From the NCBI GenBank assembly GCA_964425215.1, contig CAYRLW010000038.1, positions 1 to 37,533 of the forward strand: a stretch of DNA of 37,533 nucleotides, given 5' to 3'. Of this stretch, positions 30,862 through 37,533 are shown in pieces (positions within the stretch are counted from its first letter, which is position 1; each line of letters begins with the position of its first letter). Below the pieces are notes generated by a model that was not told where the DNA came from, did no database searches, and was given only the letters and a program-made list of their open reading frames with translations. The position numbers and the translations under genes are program-made. The stretch comes from CAYRLW01 sp964425215. Lineage in GTDB: Bacteria; Spirochaetota; Spirochaetia; Treponematales; Breznakiellaceae.

Positions 30862-32898
30862 ATGACTGTTCCCCAGGAAGACGCGCTGTACGATTTTCTC
30901 GATTCGGTGGTAGATCCCTTTACGGTCCGCGACGCGGTCGCGTATATACGCCAGCAGGATTCCACCGGTTTTCGACGCTTAACCGAAGAAGCCAAGGCTT
31001 TTATCACCTCCCGCCATCTGGCTTTTCCCCTGGAAAAGGATCGTTGGCTTTCCCGGCGGGGATACTTTGAATCCGCCCGGTTCGCCATCAAGCCCAGTCG
31101 AATCGAGATCCTTAACGGTATTTTAATACCCGCCCACCGTTGTGTTCCCTTCGCCAATCCCTTGCTCCTTCCCCACGAGTATCGCTTTTATTGGCATGGA
31201 GAAGTCCTGCCTCCCACCACCTCCGAAGGACCTCCGGAGGACTTTTATCCCTATTACTCGATTTTTGGGGAAGAATACGCTCCCCAATACATAGCCCGGG
31301 ATAATGCTGAAAATGAGCGGGCCTTTAACGCGGACCCCTACGAGGACCCTCCGGAGGTTTCGGTTCGTACGGTGGACCTGCGATCCCTTTACCGAGAAAA
31401 TTCCTTTGTCCCGGGAAACCGACTGGTGGTCCGCGTCACGGATTGGAAGACCGGGGCCTTCGAAATCGAAGGGGTAGAAAAAAACTCCTGGGAACCGGAA
31501 ACCCTAAAGGGTTGGGGTGAAGCGTTGGAGCGGGGCTTTTATACCAGTTTTGAAAAAATAGGTCCCGGCTCTTCCACGGAAGATCAGATCGCCTTCGCCT
31601 TTTGGTACGGGGGTAAGGAGCTGAAGGATGTGCCCGCCTATTCCCTGGAAGAATTTCTCTACGAAAAAACGGACCGCATCGAAACGGTTCCCTTTGGCAT
31701 GGAGACCCGGTATTGGTACGCGGGGAAGGAAATTCCCGATCAGGGGCCCTGGAGTGAGGTGGCTGGTCCCCCGGATAAGACCGAGTTGGAGGAAATTCTA
31801 TTTCAATACGGAATTCCCATTTCGGAATACGTGATCCAATCGTATATTCGGGATTCCATCTACCGGGGAGAGGGGAATTTAAGCCTGCTTTTAGAACGGA
31901 TAGCCCCGCGGCCAATTACCCTGCGGATGGAAGATGAGGTGTACCTGAGTCACTACATTATGGAGATGTTTCCTATCATTCAGAAAACCTACAATATCTT
32001 TACGGATAAGGCCATGGGGCCCCTCCGACAGAGGGTAGGGGAGCTCCATACGGCGGTGGTAGCCCTGGTTAGCCGGCTGTCTTCTGGGGATATAAACCCC
32101 TCTTGGTTGCCCAAGCATACCTTCGTTATGCTTTCTCAAATTCAAAATCACGCGGCCCATCTTTTGGAAGATTTGGACGTGGAAGAGATAGAGGATGAGT
32201 CGGAACTGGATAGCATAGAAAACGCCCTAGACGGGATGATAGAAACGTACGAAGATATTAAAGAACGGATAGACGCTTCCCTTAAAGATTTTCGGTACGC
32301 CTCCCTGTCCGTGCTTCGCCAGGATACTGAAAGGGAGGATTCCCGGTCGGGAAGGACTATACAGGTTTCCATCGCCGGAACGGAGGTATGGCGTCGTCTG
32401 GAGGTCTTGGAATCCTGTACCTTAGCTACCCTCCATGGGGTTTTACAGGCCCTGTTCGGGTGGTCGGGTACCAAGCTTCACGCGTTTGTGGTGGATGGGG
32501 ACATTTATGGAACCGAAACCGCGGATGGGGAGCGGGCGGAACGGGAACGGACCATCGGAGACCTCGTCGCCCAGGGCTGTACCGAGTTCACCTACGACTA
32601 CGATTATGGGGCCGAGTGGGAGCTCCGGCTGACGCTTTTAAACTCCGTGGATGGTCCTTTGGTTCAGGATTTTCGCTGTGTCGCCGGAGAGGGAGCTTCG
32701 CCGCCTGAAAACATCGGGGGGCCCCTGCGGTTCCGCCGTTTTGTTTCGGCCTTGCAAAAGGGGGAGGGGTCGGAAAAAATTATGGCCCAAAACGAATTAG
32801 GCAAGGACTTTGACCCCCAGTATTTTGACGTACAGGGGTGTAACGAACGTTTAGCGGCTTTACATTCTCCCTTGGATAGGGGAAAGGAGTGGATATGA
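30862..32898 (+). CDS. Large protein with a C-terminal pRiA4b ORF-3-like domain
   Basis: A 678-aa cytoplasmic protein with no signal peptide. Residues about 500-640 match the plasmid pRiA4b ORF-3 domain: IQVSIAGTEVWRRLEVLES, LHGVLQALFGWSGTKLHAF and the acidic YDYDYGAEWELRL. The function of that domain is unknown. Residues 1-400 hold no family I recognise and are rich in aromatic and proline residues; residues about 430-480 form an acidic, probably coiled-coil helix (EEIEDESELDSIENAL). It begins 8 bases after thrC and overlaps the EIIA-like gene by four bases (ATGA), so all three are likely one operon. Confidence 0.75.
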   Translation: MTVPQEDALYDFLDSVVDPFTVRDAVAYIRQQDSTGFRRLTEEAKAFITSRHLAFPLEKDRWLSRRGYFESARFAIKPSRIEILNGILIPAHRCVPFANPLLLPHEYRFYWHGEVLPPTTSEGPPEDFYPYYSIFGEEYAPQYIARDNAENERAFNADPYEDPPEVSVRTVDLRSLYRENSFVPGNRLVVRVTDWKTGAFEIEGVEKNSWEPETLKGWGEALERGFYTSFEKIGPGSSTEDQIAFAFWYGGKELKDVPAYSLEEFLYEKTDRIETVPFGMETRYWYAGKEIPDQGPWSEVAGPPDKTELEEILFQYGIPISEYVIQSYIRDSIYRGEGNLSLLLERIAPRPITLRMEDEVYLSHYIMEMFPIIQKTYNIFTDKAMGPLRQRVGELHTAVVALVSRLSSGDINPSWLPKHTFVMLSQIQNHAAHLLEDLDVEEIEDESELDSIENALDGMIETYEDIKERIDASLKDFRYASLSVLRQDTEREDSRSGRTIQVSIAGTEVWRRLEVLESCTLATLHGVLQALFGWSGTKLHAFVVDGDIYGTETADGERAERERTIGDLVAQGCTEFTYDYDYGAEWELRLTLLNSVDGPLVQDFRCVAGEGASPPENIGGPLRFRRFVSALQKGEGSEKIMAQNELGKDFDPQYFDVQGCNERLAALHSPLDRGKEWI

Positions 32899-33380
32899 TG
32901 GACCAATTTTCCAACGATGATCTTATCGCCCTGGTGCGTCGGGGGGGGGTATATTACAATATTTCCGGTACGGCACCCAACGAGGTCCTCGCGGACCTGG
33001 TCGCTACGGTACCCCTCCCGGCGTCCATCGATCCTGAGGCCCTGCTTACGGCCCTTAGGGAGCGGGAAGCCCTGATGCCCACGGCGGTGGGAAACGGCAT
33101 AGCCCTGCCACACCCCCGAAGCCCCATCATTACGGATCCCCAGGATCAGTTTATTTCCATCTGCTTTCTCTCCCAGGGGGTAGATTGGAAGGCTCTGGAT
33201 GGAAAACCCGTGAGAACGCTCATCCTTATCGTTTCCGCGTCCCCAAAACTGCACCTGCGGACCCTTTCACGCATCAGTTTCCTCTGCCAGCAGGTCTCCT
33301 TCCGGAACCTTTTGGAACGCCGGGCTTCCCGGGAAGAGATTATTCAAGCGGTTACGGAGGCCGAAAGGGCTTGGAAATAG
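32895..33380 (+). CDS. PTS EIIA-like (PtsN type) protein
   Basis: A 161-aa single-domain EIIA of the nitrogen/fructose type. The expected phospho-histidine is H73 in GNGIALPHPRSP, after the family segment LREREALMPTAVG. There is no membrane EIIB/EIIC nearby, which suggests a regulatory PtsN role rather than sugar uptake. The start could be ATG 32895 or 32898; GGAG at 32886-32889 suits either, and I chose 32895 for the ATGA overlap with the upstream stop. In-frame GTG 32889 overlaps its own Shine-Dalgarno and is unlikely. A hairpin terminator follows. Confidence 0.85.
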   Translation: MMDQFSNDDLIALVRRGGVYYNISGTAPNEVLADLVATVPLPASIDPEALLTALREREALMPTAVGNGIALPHPRSPIITDPQDQFISICFLSQGVDWKALDGKPVRTLILIVSASPKLHLRTLSRISFLCQQVSFRNLLERRASREEIIQAVTEAERAWK

Positions 33381-33390
33381 GGGCCCTATG

Positions 33391-33417
33391 AAAAAGCGGG
33401 GCCTTTTCCCCCGCTTT
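33391..33417 (+). terminator. Terminator after the EIIA-like gene
   Basis: AAAGCGGG (33393-33400) pairs with CCCGCTTT (33410-33417), with G-C pairs inside and a CTTTTC loop. The trailing T-run is short. Confidence 0.6.
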
Positions 33418-33425
33418 GGAGAAAT

Positions 33426-33433
33426 GGTATACT
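33426..33433 (+). promoter_or_regulatory. Extended -10 promoter of tkt
   Basis: TGGTATACT around 33425-33433 is an extended -10; no good -35 is seen 17 bases upstream, which lies in the preceding hairpin. The leader of about 40 bases contains AAGGAG before the ATG at 33480. Confidence 0.45.
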
Positions 33434-33479
33434 GTTCGAGAAAACAATGGTACGTGATCATAATGGAAGGAGATACGCT

Positions 33480-35438
33480 ATGAATATTACCGCCCTAGAA
33501 AAAGTTTCCCTCACCGTCAGGGCCCTATCGATGGATGCCATACAAAAGGCCAATTCGGGACACCCGGGGCTTCCCCTTGGAGCCGCCGAACTGGGAGCCA
33601 TCCTGTACGGCGAGCTTTTGCGACACGATCCCGAGGACCCCCAATGGGCTGACCGGGATAGGTTTGTTCTTTCTGCGGGCCATGGGTCCATGTTTCTCTA
33701 TTCCCTTTTACACCTCAGTGGTTACCCTGTTTCTTTAGAAGACATAAAGAATTTCCGGCAAGTGGGGAGCGTTTGCGCGGGGCATCCCGAATACGGCAGT
33801 ATTCCAGGGATAGAAACGACCACCGGCCCCCTGGGCCAGGGGATAGCTACGGCGGTGGGTATGGCTATCGCGGAAACCCAGCTCGCGGCTCGGTTCAATA
33901 CGGCCAAATATCCGCTGGTGAATCACTATACCTACACCTTGGCCGGGGACGGCTGTCTGCAAGAGGGGGTGGCGGCGGAGGCATCTTCCTTGGCGGGGCA
34001 CCTGGGGCTGGGAAAACTGATCGCCTTCTACGATTCCAATAAAATTACCATCGACGGAAGCACCGCATTGTCCTTTACCGACGACGTGGCGAAACGGTAC
34101 GAATCCTACGGATGGCAGGTTTTAAAGGGGTCCATGTACAACTTTGAGGAAATCGCCCGCCTGGTCGCCCAAGCAAAAGCTGAAACGAAGAAACCCAGTT
34201 TGATAATCCTCGAATCGATAATCGGCAAGGGGGCTCCTAATAAACAGGGCACCAGCGGTGTCCACGGCTCCCCCCTGGGTCCGGAAGAGGTTGCCGCCGC
34301 TCGAAAACTCTTAGGCATCCCCGGGGATTTCTACGTGGCCCCCGAGGCGGTGGCTTACTTTGCGGAAAAAAGGAAGGAATGGAAAAAGGCCCGCCAAGCC
34401 TGGTTGGACCAATTTGCCGCCTGGTCCAAGGAAAATCCGGAAAAGCGGAAGGAATGGGACGCCTTTTTCTCCGGAAAACCCTCCGAATCGGCCCTACCGA
34501 CCTTCGCGGTGGGCGACAAAATAGCCACCCGCACGGCGTCCAACAAGGTTCTGGTGGCGGTAGCCCAGGCCAACGCCAATATGGTCGGAGGTTCCGCGGA
34601 TTTGCAGGGGCCCAACGCGGTGGCCCTGCCCGACGTGGGGGTCTATTCGTCCTCCAACCCCGGGGGGCGGTACATCCACTTTGGTATCCGGGAACACGCC
34701 ATGGCGGCCATTTCCAACGGGATTCAGCTCCACGGGGGGTTACGGGCCTTTTGCGCCACCTTCTTAGTTTTCGCGGATTACCTGCGCCCCGCCCTCCGGT
34801 TATCCGCCCTCATGGGCCAACCGGTGGTGTACGTGCTGACCCACGATTCCATCTTTATCGGGGAAGACGGTCCAACCCATCAACCCATTGAACATCTGGC
34901 GTCTTTACGGGCCATGCCGAAAGTCCGGGTCCTGCGACCCGCTGACGCGGAGGAAACCGCCGAAGCCTGGGCCATGGCTATGGAGAGGACCGACGGTCCC
35001 ACAGCGCTGATTCTTACCCGGCAAAACGTAACCGTGTTCCCCAAAGCGGACGCCGATTGGAAACATACCATCCGAACGGGGGCGTACATCGCGAAAAAGC
35101 CCCAGGGTACGGTAGACGTGGTGGTTATCGCCACGGGGTCCGAGGTTTCCATGGCTTTAAAAGCCGCGGAAAAGGTAACGGATAAGCAGGTCCAAGTGGT
35201 TTCCATGGTAAGCCGGGAACTTTTTGAATCCCAAAACTCGGTCATCCGAAACGCTATCGTTCCTCCGGGAGTCAAGACCGTTGTGTGCGAAGCCGGAAGC
35301 CGGATGGGCTGGGAACGATGGGCGGCGGTGGAAAACATCATGAGCATCGACCGCTTCGGCGAATCGGGCCCCGGAGACAAGGTGGCCGAACACCTGGGCT
35401 TTACCGTCGACGCTTTAGCGGCTCTGATCCGGCGGTAG
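33480..35438 (+). CDS. tkt: Transketolase
   Basis: Thiamine-diphosphate enzyme that moves two-carbon units between sugar phosphates in the pentose phosphate pathway. The 652-aa full-length form begins with SMDAIQKANSGHPGLPLGAAE, the transketolase signature (seen as residues about 17-37). The ThDP motif is GDGCLQEG through YDSNKITIDG, and the pyrimidine domain has IGEDGPTHQPIEHLASLRAMP (region near 35 kb minus 0.2) with the catalytic glutamate in FGIREHAM. The start is ATG 33480, with AAGGAG 7 bases upstream; an in-frame GTG at 33447 lacks a site. panE-like follows within 5 bases. Confidence 0.95.
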   Translation: MNITALEKVSLTVRALSMDAIQKANSGHPGLPLGAAELGAILYGELLRHDPEDPQWADRDRFVLSAGHGSMFLYSLLHLSGYPVSLEDIKNFRQVGSVCAGHPEYGSIPGIETTTGPLGQGIATAVGMAIAETQLAARFNTAKYPLVNHYTYTLAGDGCLQEGVAAEASSLAGHLGLGKLIAFYDSNKITIDGSTALSFTDDVAKRYESYGWQVLKGSMYNFEEIARLVAQAKAETKKPSLIILESIIGKGAPNKQGTSGVHGSPLGPEEVAAARKLLGIPGDFYVAPEAVAYFAEKRKEWKKARQAWLDQFAAWSKENPEKRKEWDAFFSGKPSESALPTFAVGDKIATRTASNKVLVAVAQANANMVGGSADLQGPNAVALPDVGVYSSSNPGGRYIHFGIREHAMAAISNGIQLHGGLRAFCATFLVFADYLRPALRLSALMGQPVVYVLTHDSIFIGEDGPTHQPIEHLASLRAMPKVRVLRPADAEETAEAWAMAMERTDGPTALILTRQNVTVFPKADADWKHTIRTGAYIAKKPQGTVDVVVIATGSEVSMALKAAEKVTDKQVQVVSMVSRELFESQNSVIRNAIVPPGVKTVVCEAGSRMGWERWAAVENIMSIDRFGESGPGDKVAEHLGFTVDALAALIRR

Positions 35439-35442
35439 GGTG

Positions 35443-36384
35443 ATGAAAAGGATACTGGTATTTGGAATCGGGGGCATCGGGGGGTACGTGGCCTCCCGGC
35501 TCGCCGCTTTATCCTCCGAAATAGAAACCATCTTTATCGCCCGGGGAGCCCATTTGGAGGCGATTCGATCGAAGGGCCTCCGTTTTAGGACCCCCGACGG
35601 CGTTGAAAACACAGTTCGACCGACCGTGGCCACGGACAGCCCCGCTTCGGCGGGGGGACCCGTGGACGGGGTGTTTATCTGCGTCAAGGGCTACGATTTA
35701 GCCGAGGCCTGCCGGGCCCTGCTCCCGGTGGTAGGCCCCCAAACGGTTATCCTGCCGCTTTTAAACGGGGCGGATATTTACGAACGATGCAGGTCGGTAA
35801 TTCAAAGTGGTGTAGTGCTTCCAGGGGGGATCTATATCTCCTCCAGCGTGGCCGAACCGGGTTTGGTGGTCCAATCGGGGGGGAAGGGGAACCTGTTCTT
35901 AGGTCCCGAACCGGGTAAACAAGGCTTCGATTATTCCCCCTTTAAAACCCTTTTGGATAGGGCCGCGTTCCCCTACGAATGGCTGGACGATCCCTTAACC
36001 GCTATTTGGAATAAGTACCTCTTTATAGCCGCCTTCGGTCTGGTAACGGGGTGGACCGGCAAAACCATCGGCCAGGTTATCGCTGATACAGCATTAGCCG
36101 AAACGACCCTGGCCATTCAAAAGGAAATCGCCGCGATCGCGCATAGAAAAAAAATCAACCTTCCCCCCGACGCGGCGACCGCGGCTTTTGAAAAGGGAAG
36201 AGCCTTTCCGCCCTCCACCAAGACGTCCTTTCAACGGGATTTGGAAACCCCGGGGAAACCCAACGAGGGGGAACTTTTTGGGGAAACCATACTAAGACTG
36301 GGAAAAGAAACGGGGGTCCCCACACCGGTGACCGAACGGGTCTACGGACATATTCGTGACGCCATGGGCAAAAAAGGGGCATGA
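35443..36384 (+). CDS. panE: 2-dehydropantoate 2-reductase family protein (PanE/ApbA)
   Basis: A 313-aa NADPH-dependent reductase of the ketopantoate reductase family, which makes pantoate for coenzyme A. The N-terminal Rossmann loop is GIGGIGG (about 8-14), followed by FICVKGYDL and LLNGADIYERC. The catalytic lysine lies in WNKYLFIAAFG, and the conserved TSFQRDLETPGKPNEGE region lies near the C-terminus. Family members also reduce other 2-oxo acids, and no panB/panC is nearby, so pantoate synthesis is likely but not certain. ATG 35443 is chosen; GTG 35440 is directly before it. The gene overlaps the next by four bases (ATGA). Confidence 0.85.
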   Translation: MKRILVFGIGGIGGYVASRLAALSSEIETIFIARGAHLEAIRSKGLRFRTPDGVENTVRPTVATDSPASAGGPVDGVFICVKGYDLAEACRALLPVVGPQTVILPLLNGADIYERCRSVIQSGVVLPGGIYISSSVAEPGLVVQSGGKGNLFLGPEPGKQGFDYSPFKTLLDRAAFPYEWLDDPLTAIWNKYLFIAAFGLVTGWTGKTIGQVIADTALAETTLAIQKEIAAIAHRKKINLPPDAATAAFEKGRAFPPSTKTSFQRDLETPGKPNEGELFGETILRLGKETGVPTPVTERVYGHIRDAMGKKGA

Positions 36385-37211
36385 TGGAATATTTTCCGGG
36401 GGATACCTACGTTACCCCACCGAACGTTAAACGGGCCCTTCGGGAATACCTTATGCTGGGTTCCCGATGGAGTCCCTACAGTTTTTTTATACAGATTATT
36501 TTTAAATACCGGGCCCTGGCGCTTCGGGGGTTGTATAACGACGAGGTGTGGGCCCGCAGTTCCTTTGAAATAATAAGCAATCTGGAAAAGTGCGGCGCCC
36601 ATTTTGACATCCGGGGTCTGGACCATGTTAGGGCCCTCCAAGGTCCCGCGGTGTTTGTATCCAACCACATGGGGACCCTGGAAACCACAGCCTTGCCCGG
36701 TTTGATATGCCCGATTCGGCCGGTTACCTACGTGGTAAAGGATACCCTGACCCGGGGACCCATCTGGGGGCCGATTATGCGGTCCCGGGACCCCATCACC
36801 GTAAGCAGGAAGGACCCCCGAAAGGACTTGGAGGCCGTACTTTCCGGGGGAACGGACCGTTTGGCCCGGGGTATCTCCATCATCATCTTTCCCCAGGGAA
36901 CCCGAACCGACGTCTTTGATCGGAGTAAGTTTAACAGCCTGGCGGTCAAGCTAGCGTCTAAAGCCCAGGTTCCCCTGGTTCCGGTGGCCATAAAGACCGA
37001 TTTTTGGGGTAATAGTCCCCTCTTTCACGGGTTCGGTCCCGTCCGCAGGGACCGGGTGGTCCACATCGAATTCGGCGAACCCCTGACGGTCCAGGGGCGG
37101 GGAAAGGCGGAGCACGAGGCCTGCGTTGAATTTATAGAGGGGCGCCTGATCCAATGGGGCGCCCGGGTTGTTGACCCTCGGGTATCTTCTTCCCCAGCAC
37201 AAGAGCCCTAG
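36381..37211 (+). CDS. PlsC-type acyltransferase with HX4E in place of HX4D
   Basis: A 276-aa LPLAT-superfamily acyltransferase. The catalytic motif reads HMGTLE (H96-E101), with glutamate where aspartate is usual, after VFVSN. The substrate motif FPQGTR is at 170-175, and a PVAIKTDF segment follows. It is probably membrane-associated through a basic, hydrophobic N-terminal part. It overlaps panE by four bases; ATG 36384 is an alternative start. Its last ~80 bases overlap the convergent glycerate kinase. It is unlike the first acyltransferase at 7353 in length, motif spacing and start type. The acceptor is unknown. Confidence 0.8.
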   Translation: MMEYFPGDTYVTPPNVKRALREYLMLGSRWSPYSFFIQIIFKYRALALRGLYNDEVWARSSFEIISNLEKCGAHFDIRGLDHVRALQGPAVFVSNHMGTLETTALPGLICPIRPVTYVVKDTLTRGPIWGPIMRSRDPITVSRKDPRKDLEAVLSGGTDRLARGISIIIFPQGTRTDVFDRSKFNSLAVKLASKAQVPLVPVAIKTDFWGNSPLFHGFGPVRRDRVVHIEFGEPLTVQGRGKAEHEACVEFIEGRLIQWGARVVDPRVSSSPAQEP

Positions 37212-37533
37212 CCAGGTTCGCCGCCGCGAACCGTAAATCTTCCCGGCTGTCCCGGATCATGGCTTCCAGGCCGATCTGTCCCCGGGCGATGGAGACGGCG
37301 TAGTCAAAGGATGACAGTAACGCCCAGGCGTTTCCGCCCAGGGCTCCGGAGATAAGGGCTACGGGTACGGCGGCGGAACGGCACTCCCGGGCTACGACTG
37401 AGCAAAGCTTTCCCCCGGCGGTTTGGCCGTCGGTCATCCCTTCGCCCGTGATTACCAGGTCCGTGGCGGATAATTTTTCAAAGAAACCCGAGTAGCGCAT
37501 CACCAACAGGGCCCCCGATTCGACGCTGGCCCC
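37132..37533 (-). CDS. Glycerate kinase, C-terminal part (runs off the right edge)
   Basis: The visible 133 codons read from the right edge as an open frame starting GASVESGALLVMRYSGFFEK and continue into DLVITGEGMTDGQTAGGK, a hallmark of type I glycerate kinases (GlxK/GarK), which phosphorylate glycerate for entry to glycolysis. PVALISGALGG follows. The start lies beyond the window, so an internal TTG/ATG is not the true start. The last ~24 residues (GKKIPEGQ to SGAPL) overlap the acyltransferase gene on the other strand and extend past the usual end of the family. Confidence 0.85.
   Translation of the reverse strand, partial: GASVESGALLVMRYSGFFEKLSATDLVITGEGMTDGQTAGGKLCSVVARECRSAAVPVALISGALGGNAWALLSSFDYAVSIARGQIGLEAMIRDSREDLRFAAANLARALVLGKKIPEGQQPGRPIGSGAPL

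Noticed and set aside
32359..32740. Possible mobile element, because pRiA4b ORF-3 domains are often labelled with plasmids or IS passengers
   Set aside because: There is no transposase, terminal repeat or composition change, and the gene is embedded in a tight operon.
1..37533. tRNA, rRNA, CRISPR arrays, attachment sites or an origin
   Set aside because: I saw no cloverleaf with a TTC-containing T-arm, no regularly spaced repeats and no DnaA-box cluster on either strand by eye.

Overview
The window reads as a gene-dense chromosomal segment of a Gram-negative-type bacterium, most likely a spirochaete of the Treponema group. That placement is an inference from memory of the families (an XPB-type helicase with a dedicated partner, solute-binding proteins starting TGAREVE after the signal peptide, a PtsN-like EIIA, a pRiA4b ORF-3-like protein); there is no rRNA or other phylogenetic marker. 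Most of the window is fairly GC-rich (36 G/C in the 60 bases from 30001), but about 14.4-22.8 kb is visibly AT-richer (23 G/C in the 60 bases from 16441).

Layout. 1-2.7 kb: copper export (copA, copZ) beside the start of a divergent gene that leaves on the left. 2.7-7.3 kb: a tightly packed trio of XPB-like helicase, a large XPB-partner protein with a related domain, and a NYN nuclease with a LOTUS/OST-HTH tail. 7.3-8.2 kb: an acyltransferase on the minus strand. 8.4-14.3 kb: a complete oligopeptide ABC transporter, oppA-(hairpins)-oppBCDF. 14.5-22.3 kb: a sensing and uptake block made of a PhnD-like binding protein, a membrane histidine kinase and an NtrC-type regulator, followed by a well-formed sigma-54 promoter and an AfuABC/FbpABC-type transporter. 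22.4-29.3 kb: a small secreted protein and a hexuronate catabolic locus (eda, kdgK, IclR-type regulator, uxaC, uxaE, SDR-type uxuB). 29.4-37.5 kb: thrC, a pRiA4b-domain protein, ptsN-like, tkt, panE-like, a second acyltransferase and the 3' end of a convergent glycerate kinase.

How the parts work together. The hexuronate genes give UxaC (glucuronate/galacturonate to fructuronate/tagaturonate), UxaE (tagaturonate to fructuronate), UxuB (to mannonate), KdgK and Eda (KDG to KDPG to pyruvate plus glyceraldehyde-3-phosphate). Mannonate dehydratase (UxuA) and an importer are not in the window. Two matching 15-base palindromes (TGAACCATTGTTTCA and TGAAACACTATTTCA) lie on the promoters of the two divisions and fit the KdgR operator; the IclR-family gene in the locus is the natural ligand-sensing repressor. 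In the 14.5-22.3 kb block the binding protein, kinase and sigma-54 activator probably sense an extracellular solute and switch on the adjacent importer through the promoter at 18141-18156, with dyads 18051-18110 as likely activator sites.

Three unrelated genes (2688, 8240 minus, 14524) have sigma-70 promoters whose -10 box ends only 7-9 bases before the ATG and have no Shine-Dalgarno, so they are predicted to be leaderless. No tRNA, rRNA, CRISPR array, transposase or phage gene was recognised.
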